This document shows positions 32,158-45,400 of a stretch of DNA of 64,000 nucleotides, piece by piece (the stretch's first letter is position 1; each line of letters begins with the position of its first letter). The translations under genes were made by a program, and so were the position numbers. The notes below the pieces were generated by a model. That model was not told the origin of the DNA. It saw only the letters and a list, made by a program, of their open reading frames with translations, and made no database searches. Origin of the DNA: Kappaphycus alvarezii (lineage: Eukaryota; Rhodophyta; Florideophyceae; Gigartinales; Solieriaceae); contig NADL03000590.1 in NCBI GenBank assembly GCA_002205965.3, positions 2,981,001 to 3,045,000 on the forward strand, in the 5' to 3' direction.

Positions 32158-34440
32158 AGTAATTTTTCCCTTTTTTGTGCGTCTGTGTAACACTCCAACA
32201 ATTATACTTTCAGCTGCTTATCATACCTCAGAAGCAAACAAACTATTTTGAAAATACACTAAGACTTTTTAGCCATTAAGATCAAAATGAGGTGTATTTT
32301 AGAGCATTTTAATAGCTTACCCGTCGTTTGGTCTGAAGAGATGAGATTTTTTTTCTATCTAGGGCGAATTTTTTCATTTACCCTCTATTTCTCAATTTAT
32401 TTCTCACTGCTTCATTAGAAAGGGTCATATTTTAACTCATTTAACTGATTCTGTGACTCCATAGGGCCAAAACCAAACAATATTATCTATAAAAATAAAA
32501 CTGAAAAAATAAAAATAAACTTTCTGAGAATATTTGCCGTGTAATTTTTATTGATTTCTCTATTACATGGATACAATACTCAGAAAGATGAGAAAGGATC
32601 CCATAAAAGCCCAGCGCAAATAACAATAACTTCTCCAAAAGGACGACTTTTACGCATCCAGAGTGGTGACTATGGTCATTATTTCGAAAGGCTTGGTCTT
32701 CATGGATTCCATCCTACAGAAAATGACCTAGAACATTGAGGAAATGGAGTTAATGGGGTAAATAGACAAACATTTTTTTTGCGCCACAAGTACTCATCCA
32801 TTGCAGACGAATATTATTTACGCCCGATGAAGTCAACTATCTCTTATATAATAGACAACAATGACATAAACTTATCAGGTAGAAAATTTAATAAATATCC
32901 AAAATATGTCACTTGGTTCTCCAGAAACCGTAGAAGTATGTAAAATGGGCATAGATTGTGCATTGGACTAATAAACCCAAACTGGAAGGATAAAACCACA
33001 GATTCAGCGAGTATTGTAAACAGAGCAGACTGATTTCCTCGCCCAACTCTCCATAAAAGTCAAGCGGAGCTGGAATTTCTAAAAACCTCGCAGATTTCAT
33101 GGCGAAAGGCGAGAGTTAGGGCGCAATTCACGACATTATCAAAAGTGTCCTTTTACGAGTTCGGGCAGACCAATAATTTATATGCAACAAATTCCTTCGA
33201 ATTAGATACTGATTAACTCCATACTTTCCACCACTTGATCCTCCGTTACTAATTCCAACTCACCAGTGAATATGTATAGACACAAAAAGTCTAAGCTAAT
33301 TATGATCAACTCTTTCTGGGCAATATATGAGAGCAAACATTTGTAAATGTCTAGGTCTTTGCTCAGTAGTCCTAGGTGGGAGGCTGTACAGCGACTTTTG
33401 GTGAACAAAGTTGTCCATACTCCAGTTTCAGCTCATTCAAGGCACTCTATAGGCTAAAATTCGAAATGGAAACCGGAGAACGTCCCTAGGTCTACATTTT
33501 TATTTAATTGTACTCCTACATTTTTTCAATTTCGACGCACTACGGCCCTGTGCTGTACCAGAAAGTTGACCTCAGAACTCACCTAACAGATTTATCCAGT
33601 GTTTATCCAGCTTCTGGATAGCATCTCTAAACGTAAACGGTGCAAACATTTTTGGCAATTTTAAACTCTCTTTTTATCGGCAATACAAGCCAAAAAACTC
33701 TTTTAATAGCTGACTGCGAGATGATCGTTACTTCCCTTGTGACTTTTCATCTTCGAGAATAGACTCAGAAACAGAAAATACCATCTACAGATCGAAGCAG
33801 CCGCTACCCATCTATACCTCAGCCTTCTATGTTTGCGGTCTGTATCCAATTTCATCCTCAAATCCAGCGACAGTAAATGAGCTCCCTGTGAAAATTGGAA
33901 AATATTTTTACAAGTATTGGAAAACTATGTAGTTAGTTTTCAACATCGAATAAAGTGATGGAAAAATTGAGGAACAATTTTTTATAGAGGTCCGCAGTTT
34001 TCCACTTTGAATCATCAAAAATAATTTTATCTATTTTCACTGGCCCATTTTTTATACTTTATTACACGTAAGGCAATTTTTATGTCTGTCATTTCTTTAA
34101 AATTATACGGTTATAATTACTGAAATTACGTTACCAGCAAACTATTTGGAATAAAGTTTACCTGGAGAATTATTCTATACCTAGTACTGAGCATGAGTTT
34201 AGTCCACACAAATTTTTATACTGTTGGAATCAACTTTGTAGCTTTTCTACTCTGATCTGCAGTATAAATAGCCTTAGGCTATTAGGAAATTTTAGAAAGC
34301 CTTAGGCCATCGAATTATCCCCGTCGATCAATAAATATTGGTTTTCTTTTTATTATTATTCTCAGTCCTATTGAGGTAATTTATTATTCATTTATTTGGA
34401 ATTACCTATTTTGCACTAGAGTGGGGACCGAAGTAGCTTC
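32158..34440. other. AT-rich block between two LINE halves
   Basis: About 2.3 kb of AT-rich DNA with the same character as the large block at 14.8-26.9 kb. No reading frame exceeds about 70 codons. Its left border is sharp at the end of the repeat at 32157 and its right border lies at the ACTAGAGTGGGGACCGAAG transition near 34420-34440. It separates the RT half from the endonuclease half of a LINE. Confidence 0.6.
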
Positions 34441-34534
34441 GAGTGTGTCCTGGCCTTGTGGTCCAGAGCAGCTGACCAGTCCGGGCGGAAACTTGCTGAG
34501 CGGTGTTTGCGAATGCCTGTCCAAGGGCGGATAA

Positions 34535-35340
34535 CTAACTCTGCCAGTAATCAAGAGGTAGCTGCCAGCTCATCCGGGTTTTCGCCCTCTTCAACTGATT
34601 CACAACAGGTGGGATCAGTTTATAATAATCAGCGTGTACCCTTTTGCGACAGGAGCGGTTTTCGAGAAGTGATTTGGGGACATAGTCTAACGAGGCAAGA
34701 GAAGAAATTAGTATCTCCTCGTGGACTGGCGTATGGTGCGAAAGCCCTTTATTGTCCGATGTCGTCAGTGAACTCACTTGGGGTTCGCGCAGAAAGACCA
34801 TATCAGCAGTGCTAGTACCCTGTTGAGACGATATTTTCGGAAAGGCTGGCGCCCGGATGGAGAAACCTTGTCGATGGGTGCAGTCGAGAGAGAAGCGCCC
34901 AGACCTGTTCGAAGAGCAGTCCCAGTTCTTGTGCCTGGCATTCAAGTCCCCAAAGACAACTGCAGGGCCCTGAGTAAGGCGCAGAATGTGATACCAGAAG
35001 TCCCGGAGGTCTTCGAGTGAGGGGTTCGGTCGGAGGTATGCGCCGATCATGAGAGAGGAGAAGGAAGAGAACGCGATGATTTGAAAGGCCGGTGTTTCCA
35101 CATGCCCTGAGAGTCGTGCGGGGGTTAAGCAGGGCACGAGGAAAGTGATACCCCCCGCCTCTGCGATGTCAGCCGGGGGTCAGGGGGGCAGTTCGAAATC
35201 TTTGTGAAGTCGCGTAGCGACTCCGAGAGTTGGCAGTCGTTCCAAGTCTCCATTGGTAGGGGAGCGTCTGCCGTTGTTCCCAACTCGGCAACCTTGGGGT
35301 CCTGAACTGGGTCCAGCCCGAATATTCCATATTGTGAGTC
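34535..35340 (-). pseudogene. LINE apurinic-type endonuclease (EEP fold), degenerate
   Basis: The main frame includes SFSSLMIGAYLRPNPSLEDL, GPAVVFGDLNARHKNWDCSS (the GDxNA catalytic Asp/Asn motif with the typical H..WD), and a C-terminal SDNKGLSHHTPVHEEI, which matches the SDHxPV signature with Asp replaced by His. This is the endonuclease that nicks target DNA in L1/CR1/Jockey-type LINEs. Upstream residues (ETWNDCQLSESLRDF-like) read in another frame. The catalytic Asp change and the frame breaks mean it is inactive. Confidence 0.8.
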
Positions 35341-35506
35341 TTATTGAGAGACCGCCTCTGCTTCAACCACGGGCTCTTCCGGGTGGTCTGCTCCAGAAGA
35401 GGTGTCCGGAGCGGACTGGCTTCCTGAGGTGCTAGCCCCTGTCGGGGGTTTGATTTGCGCAGCTTCGCACTGGCGCGAGCTAGATACTTCCGTAGCGGTC
35501 ACAGAA

Positions 35507-35988
35507 CTACTGTCGTCGGTAGAGGCTGTCTCCGAGTCGGATGTGGAGTGCCCGGCTGCGGTGTCTTATTGCGCGATCTTGCGCTGAGGCTTGATCGCTT
35601 CGGCGAGTGAAGGCTCTCACGCCAGTAAGGCTTCCGCCTTCCCCTCGTATCAGGCCCTGGAAACGGGTGAGGTTGTCTGTGAGGCAGCTCTGCTCCAGCG
35701 GCGGTAGCAGGCCTGAAGTTGGACCCTTTCGGAGTCCGTGTAGCTCCCAGACGGATTTAGCTCCGCTGGGTTGAACTTCGGAAGATTGCGGAAGCCGAGG
35801 AGCTTCATGCCAGCGACGAGACGGTCGGTGAGGTCCCCATGACACAGGATCTCAGGGGCCGCAGACCCCACAAAGGAGAGGTTCAGCATCGCCCTTTTGG
35901 GGATGCTGACTTGGAGGGCTCTGCGAAGGGCGCCGACGGGACCTCTCGGGATTCCCCAAAGTACATGGGGTCGGGCGCGGGCGGGCAA
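35507..35988 (-). pseudogene. LINE ORF1-type protein fragment
   Basis: The frame contains RGPVGALRRALQVSIPKRAM, LNLSFVGSAAPEILCHGDLT and DRLVAGMKLLGFRNLPKFNP, a pattern seen in ORF1 proteins of algal non-LTR elements (an aligned L..aL..fp..av..isf.g...E.l.h region). It is followed downstream, in another frame, by a Ser/Thr/Asp-rich linker that leads into the endonuclease. No nucleic-acid-binding zinc knuckle is visible in the remaining part. The assignment rests mainly on position and orientation. Confidence 0.5.
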
Positions 35989-37636
35989 ACGTTAAGATGA
36001 AAACACGACGTGGACATTCAACCAGGCGATTTACTGCATACGAGGTACCAATAAACCAAAGGGAAACCCTCCGCAAGAAATCATCCCATTTTTTTCTCTG
36101 AATGCGGATAGGAACATGAGCAGGCGTCTGTCGCGCTGTTCACACCATCAATGTTGTACTTAACGTGGTAGAGCTGAAGATTGTAGAAACCCCGTTGCCC
36201 AAGATTCGTTACTGTGCAATATACTGTACATATTGCACTCACAGCATAAAAGGGAAATGGTTTTTGTTTGTGAGAAGCCGTCAAGTCAGTGGATTCGAGG
36301 TACTGTTCTATATTGCTGACGTAGCGCCTCCGCTTTCATTCGCAAAGAAACCTAGAACACGGAAGATCCTCCTCGATCTGCAAGGGGAGCATGGAATAAG
36401 CCATGATGAAGAATGCGCTTCCAAGAACACACCTGAAATAGTACAGAGCAAATGTCTTTTGCAAATAAGTCCCAAAATCGTGACCTTGATGTCAAATGCA
36501 GTTGCCTTTACCGTTCCAGTTGCTCAATGACTAGAAGGCCCTTACAAAATGGGCCCCTCTTTCAAAAATGAAAAGCAATCTACATGCCGGATAAGCGAGC
36601 ATATAGTCATAGCGATGGACGACCAGATGATGCAATAGCAGCGTCGCTCGACAAGAAGTTTGGCAGGCCAAAAACGCAGTTGTGCCGAGCCAACCAGAGT
36701 AAATGTATTCGTGGCATAAATATTATAAACTGCAGACCAACCCAGACGGCACTTGTTACTCGCGGGACAGTTGAGCCAATGCCGAGCGCATGCTGGTAAG
36801 GGACCAACATAATACTTTAGCTCAAAGGGTACCTTTCTAACGGATCATGACTCAAGGACAAATTAGTTTTCAGTGGCAAGTAATACCAAGGATGAAGCTA
36901 TCCCTCAAACTGCCCGAGCCAAGATTGGTGTCATTCAAGTCATCAGATACAAGAAGATGCTACTAATTCTTCGTGCGAAAAAATGCGCTGCTGTCAATGC
37001 TATCATTCAGCTGTAGAAAGGACACGAGAGTTTTGCCACAAGCTCGAGAGAGCGGTCCAGGTCGCGTGGGAACACTTCCAAGTGGTTATTGACCTGGGGT
37101 GCCGGTCTGTGGAGCAGTGACAGTCTGTAAATATCGATGTGTATGGAAACATATCCGTTGTGAAGCCCGTCTCGATGACTATTATTGCTTGAAGGCAGAA
37201 GATTTACGGTAGGAAACCAAACTCTTGGTACTGGTGCGCAGTCTCTAGTAATGATGAGAGAAACTTTACTTCATTGAGTTTCGAAAGAAGTTTAATGCAT
37301 TCAGTATCTACTGAGTAAATACATAATACGTGGTGTATGTATCTCCCTACAATATTTACTGCGTTTATTAACAGTCATACTGGGCTTCATGGTTTCCAGC
37401 ATACTAATTCGCGCTCATGCAAGACTTTACTTTACCGCATTAGTACCGGGCACGGGACCCGTCCAGTGCCGGAACCGACTACATATGTTGCCAGCTAAGT
37501 GCTAACCGGGTGGTCCACGTATCTTCTTGCTCCACCAAGATTAAATGTTGTATAATCCTTTCTCAAATATCCTGCATCCTAGATGGACCCACTATACAGA
37601 ACAATATGTACATAATCAACATATTACATTACTGTA
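35989..37636. other. Non-coding stretch
   Basis: No gene supported. It contains a short repeat copy at 37285-37312 and a CACGGGACCCGTCC block near 37450 reminiscent of CACGGGACCC near 27240. Confidence 0.35.
37285..37312 (+). repeat. Short dispersed repeat copy B
   Basis: AGAAGTTTAATGCATTCAGT followed by ATCTACT matches the copy at 15117-15152. Confidence 0.6.
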
Positions 37637-38005
37637 TTACCCGCTGCATACGGGCTTCACAGTACCGATATTGCTGTCGACGTTACTGTTGCCCACCCCT
37701 CCGCACGCCGCCACATTTCGCCAAGTACGGTTACTGCCGGCGCCGCCGCGACACTCGCAGAGCGCGAGAAACATCGTCATTACGGCACTTACTGCAACCG
37801 AAACGATATCCTCCTCTCCCCCGTCGGGATTGATATCTATGGCGCCTTGGGCGACGACGGTAACGCTTTTTTCCGCCCCCTTGCTTCCTTCGCTGCTTCC
37901 CGTCGCGGTTCCTCTCCTCAACAGGAGCTCCGCGACTTCGTTACCCGTTTTGTACTTAGTCTCCAAATAATGCAGGCGCGACAAGTTTCTACCCGCCGCC
38001 CGCAT
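37637..38005 (-). CDS. Hypothetical protein, 122 residues
   Basis: Open from ATG at 38003-38005 to 37637, in a locally GC-richer patch. It begins MRAAGRNLSRLHYLETKYK with a helical, charged stretch, then a Gly/Ser linker, an acidic patch (DINPDGGEED) and a hydrophobic part (IVSVAVSAVMTMFLALCE). No family recognised. The opposite strand is also open for about 140 codons, so chance cannot be dismissed. Confidence 0.3.
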   Translation of the reverse strand: MRAAGRNLSRLHYLETKYKTGNEVAELLLRRGTATGSSEGSKGAEKSVTVVAQGAIDINPDGGEEDIVSVAVSAVMTMFLALCECRGGAGSNRTWRNVAACGGVGNSNVDSNIGTVKPVCSG

Positions 38006-38764
38006 CCGTAGTTAATTTATGAATACCCTCCGCACGCCTCTGTGCGACATTGTACGACAAATAAAGATCTGCCACCACTGTATTACTAGTCAATGGTCAC
38101 CAGTACCTACATCTTTGCCGTCCGGTTCCGGTGGGTTTACTGGCGAATTCGAGTGAATTCTTGAAGAGAGGAAACAACGATTACTCAGACATTCGAGGCC
38201 CAGCAATGATGAGCGTAGGTGCACTCAGAAACCAGATCCTATACATTTGGATATACACATATAATGAACTTCACGCCAGTTTCTACGGTAGTCTGAAATC
38301 AAAAACTAACTGGTAACCGACGAGTTTCCCTCGAAGCATACGCCAGTCAACCGTCCTGTCTGTGCATGTTCGCAAAAGCGATTGCAGCTTGTCAGAGCAA
38401 TACGCTTCTGATTCGTGAAGCGGCTGATCAATTTTTTGGAAAACAAAAGAGAGCAATTGCATCGCTTGACAATCGCAGTAATTCAATTTACAATTCCATT
38501 TAAGTGATTGTTGCTGGAAGGCGGTACCGCGCAGCGCTCCTAAGCACTCTGAAAATCACTTCGCCCGTAGAGGCTTCACTAACGCTCGCGCCAAACTGCA
38601 ACGAACATGTTTCATTGCTGGTTACTAACACACGCCGTCCAGGGCTGCTTATAGAGCAGTGAACCATAACCAGACCGTATAAACCACAACGAGCCTAGTT
38701 CTCATCTTTTCCCGCTATTCTCCGCTATGGGCCTGCCTTTCTAACTTTCATTTCCACGCAGATC
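38006..38764. other. Spacer downstream of the large disordered-protein gene
   Basis: No coding sequence supported. It should hold the 3' end of the large gene on the minus strand. Confidence 0.35.
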
Positions 38765-41700
38765 CTAGAAGATACCGAACAAGGGTGGACGCCGATGTGA
38801 TCCGTTTCTGGACGCCGGTTTTGCGCTTGATTTCGATTGCCTTGAGGACGGGCGTGCATCTGCCTTACTGCGCTGGCCATGTCCAGAAGTTCCAGATTTT
38901 CGACTAGACTGGTGTCCGCCATCAGGCCTCCGACGTCTGTTGACATCCACATCTTCCCTTGCAGTAACCACTCCAGACCTCTGAGCCAGCGTTCTCTCTC
39001 TGGTTCGTGAATTGTTGATCCTGTACACATCCGGGCTGCTCATTCTTCTCGTGTCATGTTCCAGCTCAACCTTTGGCCTAGAGCCATAAGTTTCCGGTGA
39101 TATCACGTGATGGCGTCCGGACTGAGTATCCTTTCCTCTCCTCCTAGTTGCCTCTCTCGGTCTTCCTTCACCCTCGCCGTGAGTAATCCAGTTTCTCGAA
39201 TCCTCAGTGGTGTTATACGGCTGCGTATTCGCCTGGCTGAAGGGAGGTGGTCCGTTTCTCCGAACAACAAAGCTGTTCCCCATCTGCTGCGCCCCGCCGT
39301 ATTTTGGCTCGGAGTTCCCACTCACTCTTTTGTCATCATCGCGCCGCGTTCTCCTCTCTCTAATGAGAGCCTCGTGGTGTGATTCCCTGTTGCCATTGCC
39401 ATGTCCGGGATAACCCCCGTCATTCTCCCTCAGGAGGCCAGATGAATAGTGGCTAGAGTTCGTGGTACGTGAGGATGACCTACTGCTTTGCTTTCTCGTG
39501 CTAGTCCGCCCCTCGGTGTGATGACTGGTTCTATAAGGGCTTCCCATCTCATGTATTCTAACCGGCTTTCCGTTTTCGACTTCACGTACCCGAGATCGAG
39601 AGGCGTACATTTGTTTCCCAGATTGCCTGTGGGTTGAAGATGAGGAGGTCTTCGGTCGATTTTGATTTTCATGATCAACCCTGCGTCGATAATCAAACTG
39701 CTGGGTGCGACTAGGCCTTCCAGTTTGCCCCTCCTCTTCATTCTTTTGTTGGATTTTCGCTGAGTACGGCTGGTAGCTGAAAGGGTCAGGGCTGTATGCC
39801 GATGAGGTCGAGTGTCCGCGATACGGTCGTGAGTCTTGATGCCCGTCCGAACCCGATATCCCGCGTGTTTTTGCTCTCCTCGCTTTCGGGTTCTTTCAGT
39901 GCCTCCGTTATCTGAATTCCGACTTCCTGCGTAACCGCATGGCTCATCTCCACTCCGACTATCCTCTGACGGTCCACGATTCTTGGGCTCAGACGAACTA
40001 CCACTGGGAGGAAGAGACTGGAAACCGCTCCGACGCGAACAGGATCGTGTGGACGACACCGACGGGCTGCGACCGTAGACAAGGTCACAAGATCGCCTGC
40101 ACTCTTCCTCGTAGACACAACTGCAATTGCATTGACAGAAAACGTCAATATCTGTTGCATGAGGATCACTCCAGTCGCTGTGGAATCGGCGAGGGCTTGC
40201 ACTGCTCAGACGAGAAGGAGACATGGGCTTATTACGACTGAACAACGCTGAGTTTTTGAAAATGTGCGGCTGCTGTTGAGCGCTCTCGGAGCTGTCCGAC
40301 AAGTCGTCACGCTGTTCTTGCATTTGCCTTGCACTAATCTTAGGATCCCTGTTCTGATACCTTGGAGCACCATTCGTGGAAGGAATTATTCTGAAGTCAT
40401 CGGGGACCCCGCTTACGGTCTTGTGAGTGCTCACGCTTTCATCTGCAAGCGATGTCAGACCAGTGGACTGAGTGTCGGCATCTATATCTCGATCTTTCGA
40501 TATAAGATACGATAGTGCGTCTCCCGTTGATGACGTTAGATTCTGTCCTGTGGCGCCAGTGGCCGAGTTGGTCACCCCCAAGTAATTATCGACCGCGTAC
40601 GGAACGTCGGCAATGGTAGTACCAGAATGGTTTGGAGCTACCTCCCATGATCGTCCGCTATTCTGACCAAGGATACCGCTGCTCTCAGTTGAAGAACTGG
40701 GAAATGCGAATAGTCCAGACCGCAGCTGGGGGCTCCTCGAGGCACGTGCGGCATTGATAGTGCTGAAATCAATCCCTCCCAGCATTACAGGGGGCTCTGT
40801 TTCATCAGCAATGAGGATCTGGGGATCTGGGGAATGCTTGCCGTGGACACCCGAGGTATGCGAAGAGACATCACTGGATACTCCGTTCGCAGCCGGGTCT
40901 AATCCATGTGCGGCAGGATCTGGCCCTTTCACTCCACCTTGAGGTTTTTTCAAGTCCATCGGCGTAGAACTTCCTGATCTTGATCCCAATGACCTCTCAA
41001 GCGTGCTGGACAGATCCGAGCTAATTCTGCTGGTAACCGGATCAGAACTATCAGCACTCCTCATTCTCTGCATTACTGGTTGAAATGTACCGCTTCCATC
41101 TGTTTCCCTCAAGCTTGGTACAACACTTTTCTTCACTGGAGCCACGGATGAAGAATCAATTACATGCGACTTCCCGCTTTGCCGTGGTCGATCCTCCCTC
41201 GGTCGATCTTGTCTGGACTTGTCTTGGGGCCTTCTCCACCCTTCCTCCTCGCTCCGCGTCGCTTCTTTTCTGCGGGTGATTCTGATCGACCACCCGTGGC
41301 TTTCGCAAAGCCAATCTTATTCCCACGCCTTTCATCCTGTTCTACGTAGGCCCTTGGCCGATCCTTCTTCTCCGTTCTCATAATCTTTTCTTCCTTCATT
41401 ACATTCTTCCTAGCTACCGGTTTGGTCGACGGAGGTTTCCGTCTTCTCTGATCCCTTCCAAGTAATGCTTTCGGCACAAAACTCCAAGATACAGTGCGTC
41501 GAGGTGTTTCCCGCTGTGGCCGTCCTCTTCGAATTTCAAAACTTGGAGCACGTGACGTAGACTTCGGATTGTCCCTTCCTCTCGAGTTAGTACTGAAAAA
41601 GTCCTTATCTCCACCCAACACTCGATCACCGGCCCTCCCTCTATTTTTCGGCGGGGTGGCGGAGCGGTAACGGAGGCCACGGTGGACGCTGCGACCTGGT

Positions 41701-42412
41701 CCGAGCAAAACAGCCATTGCCACAAATTCCTTCGTTTGCGAGTAAGAGCAGGTAACAAACCTGAGCGAGGTAAGGCACGACTGGTATTGCGTGGGGCACG
41801 GGAATGGTGGTCATTAGAAGGACGCGTGTGAAGGCGGTGGGCAGGGTTTGAGCTAGAAATATGAGGAACACGAGAGTTTCGAGCGCCAAGTAGATCATCT
41901 ACGACTGCATCTTCGGAGATACTCTCTGAAAGTGCCGGAGGGTAACGAAAGGCAGGGCGATGATTGACATCCGATGATCGATTGGAAGTAGAGCGCATGG
42001 TGTTGGTCGGGCCTGAATAATCCTTGGTAAAAAATGCGGCGGCAGATACTTTACCCGGAGAGGCTGAGTGCAGAAGAGGTTGACGCTGGTCACTCTGGGC
42101 AGTCCGAAGCGAAGACAAAGAGACCCACGAGGAGGTGTCTGACCAAAAGGAGGATTCGGAGCCCAGAGAACCGGCATATTCGAATGAACGAGGTACTTGG
42201 AGGAGTGAGTTGGGTGGAGCGTTGGAATCGTTGGCCCAGACACGGGCAAAGCGGTAGTTTGCAGGAGAAAAGGCGGGGGCATGGGTGTTTGGGACGAAAC
42301 GGGGGATGACGGCGGTACCACGCTGTGATGGTTTGCGGAGCTGGTATATGACATATGGATCTGAAGCGGCGGCCGTTGAGGCATTTGAGGCTGTGGTGGC
42401 AGCTTCCGCCAT
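38765..42412 (-). CDS. Very large intrinsically disordered Ser/Arg/Asn-rich protein with a Cys cluster, frame slips
   Basis: ATG at 42410-42412 (MAEAATTASNAS). The coding-like sequence extends some 1,200 codons in three successive frames. Blocks include SSFWSDTSSWVSLSSLRTAQ, then after a slip near 41640 a basic region (RDNPKSTSRAPSFEIRRGRP, KNVMKEEKIMRTEKKDRPRA), then a long Ser/Thr/Gly part, and after a slip near 39840 an Arg/Ser/Asn tail (HHTEGRTSTRKQSSRSSSRT) ending RPPLFGIF at 38765. A Cys cluster at about 40090-40142 reads FCQCNCSCVYEEECRRSCD. No catalytic or known binding domain was found. An in-frame stop near 41160 would need to be removed by a slip, so two adjacent genes remain possible. 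Confidence 0.55.
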
Positions 42413-45400
42413 GTTGACGAGGGGAGAGTGACTGGACGTTGCTTGGGTTGAGGGAGAGGGTGGCGGGGTGAGTTGTTGGCCCTAACGGAGGGGTACTAGT
42501 AGTAGTAAATGGCGGTAAGAATGGGCAGCAGAAGGTAGAGATGGGTTGTTCTTGTGATGCGGCGGAAGGTAGTGAGACTGGTGAACGAAGGAAAGCGGTT
42601 GTCGGGGCAGCAGGCGAGGCGGGATTTGTAAGCGAGGGGAGGCATGAGAAGGAACGCAAGGGAAACTAGTTATTCCACTGATGGTGTAGGCAAAAGGCGC
42701 ATTGGAATGATTTTCGGGAAGTTGGACTTGGGCGATTTGTGGGCTGTCCGACGAGACAATCACAAACAAATAAACTGACAGAGCCACAGTGGCATGAAAT
42801 AACAAAAAAATGAACCAATCAGCCCACCCGTATAATTTGATCGCTAGGGAACGTCACTCGCCGAACGTGGCAGAAGGAAATTCCATTCAACAACTGGACA
42901 GAAAAAGTCCAGCTCAGTACTGTACAGTACAGTACAGTACAGTACAGTACAGTACTTTGCTGTACGCCACACTACACTCTTCTTACATAGTCTTTGTACA
43001 GAATTAGTTCATTTTACAAAATTCATGGTGTAAAGTACAGTATGTCAGCCCATCTGAAATACCTGGATGATTTCATGAACAGGATTTGCTTCTCTGTACG
43101 ATACTGTACTGTAGTTTCCTGGGAAACGTCTACCTCCTAAATAACTTTAAATTTTTAAAATACTGCTTAAAAATTTTAAAAAATTTTAAGGCTTTAAATT
43201 ATCCCATCAATGTTAAAGATACATATTCATGTTAGAGCGAAACGGAACAAGAAATAAAGGATCTGAGAATTGAACAAAAAGTTTTTGCTGGGCGGGCCTT
43301 GTCTACACGTGCAAGCTCTTTGTTAACTTTTGTATGCCTCTGTGTACAGCAGTTCACTTACAAAGATTGATAAAGCATTACAATAACGGTCCGCAGCCAA
43401 AGAACCCCAAGTGATGATTTGAGGGAAATATTTCAAATATTAGACTAACTTGAGACTTTATGCATGCTCCATCCCACCAACTTGCAAACATCTTGCTGCT
43501 TTTGACAAACTCTTTTAAACTGTGCAGTGTAATGCTCATGTGACTACTGTAAAAAGTAGTACATTAATACTGTAAGGCCTACTTGACAACTCTATTATCC
43601 AATGCATCCTTATGATACTAAAGCACAATTTTGGTGAAAACAGATGACCGATGCTTCCTGCGGAAGGCGAAGGCGACAGTTGCTTCATTACACTTTTACT
43701 CTCCGTGCATTTCATTGTTTCGATATGCTGTGTTCATTGCTCATGGGTCGAACATTTTACTTTCACCTGACAAGGGGCCTACGGGAGCCACAAGTGCCGG
43801 GGAATGAGCAGTGCCGTGATGCAAGATGGAACCCAAGAAGCAACCACGTTTGTCTGTACTGCAACGTTGATTTGCAGGCGATGGCATCAACGCTGTCAGT
43901 AATGGAAACTTCACAGCTCTACCCGTAGCAGTAACTCGTAGCTACGGTAAGAGTCCACATTGCTTTTCTCTGACATCAATCCTCAAGAAAAATGGTCACT
44001 AACAGGACTGGAATATCAAAGTACAGACTTGATGATGCCAAACTGTAAGGTTCAAAATCCTGGAACCTGCAAGTTTGCTTCCCGCCTAACCAGTCCAGAA
44101 GTTTTGGATCTCGGCTTGTCAAGAGATCCGCCCGCGCGACATTTGCGGCAGACTGCTTGCTGTATCAATGCATTTCAATTCAATTTGCCCTTCGCATGTT
44201 GCAATCCATAGCCCTTCCGCTACTTCCCGGCCTCACTGTCCAGCACTGCTGCTGATACTACAGGTCTATAAAGAGTATAGTATGGAGTACAAGCGCAGTA
44301 CAGTACTGTACATGTACTGCGCTTCCTAGCTAAAGTGTCGGAGGAGAACTAGTATTAGGTCGACGGCTTACGTTAGCACGTACTTCACGTACTGTACAGT
44401 ACAGCATACCAAAAAGAGTCGGCGTGCGTCCTCACTTTGGAGTTACGGACATCGAAAAATAGGAGCATTTCTTTTGCAAGAGGCTCTTCTCGGGCCAAGC
44501 ATGCTTAAACCCCAAAGGCGTAAAGGCAAGGGAGCGGCATGCTTCTGGTGCAAGTTCACCTTTGCTAATTTCAGCCAACCCGATACAATGAGGGAGCCGC
44601 ACAAAGGAAGTTGCCTCGTATTTTCAAGTCAATCTGTTGACACGCTTTATCGGACATTCAAGGTCTACTCCTTCCATCGTGGACAGTCATGAAGAGCATT
44701 TGTCGTACCGCACAATACCCTACATCCATAAAGGCAGTAAATATTTATGGATATTGGTTTAAAAATTAGAGCTCAAGTGCAATACGTACCGTATAAACGT
44801 ACGGTACTTGCGATAAGTCCTCGCCAGTACCGTACATTGCCGATGACGGATCCGCTCTCTACTACGGAACCCGTATGGTACATGCTGTGGTTTTCGACCA
44901 TTTAGAGCGTACAACACAGCTGGTACTACTGGACCGACTAGCTACTAACCAAAGCGGTTGCCCGAAATCACTGATTGCCTCTCGTACTTTTTTTGAAAAC
45001 TTATGCTCAATATGTTCTAAATCGCCAAACCGCAGACTTCCTAGATTTGAATTGTTTTCTACACTACTCTCCGTTTACCATGGAAGCATAGTAAGGAGCG
45101 TCATTGATGCTCATGGCAGCTTGGGTCTGCTGTCTAGTCTATCAATACTTGGTTGACTTCAAAATTTCAAATTCACATGGATCTGCCACCTCTGGACCTC
45201 CATCGCTCAACCTCAGCACTGCTGATTATCTGCTGCACGGTATGTGTGAATAACAGCGAAAAAGCGCTGTCGAGCAATACTGTACAGGACTATCTACCGC
45301 ATGCTTGTATCTTTGCATCCGTGGCAACGGTCACTAAAGCTTGGCAAGCCCCAGCTGCAGCAATCTAGAGCACTCTTGTCACAGAACTATACCATACCGT

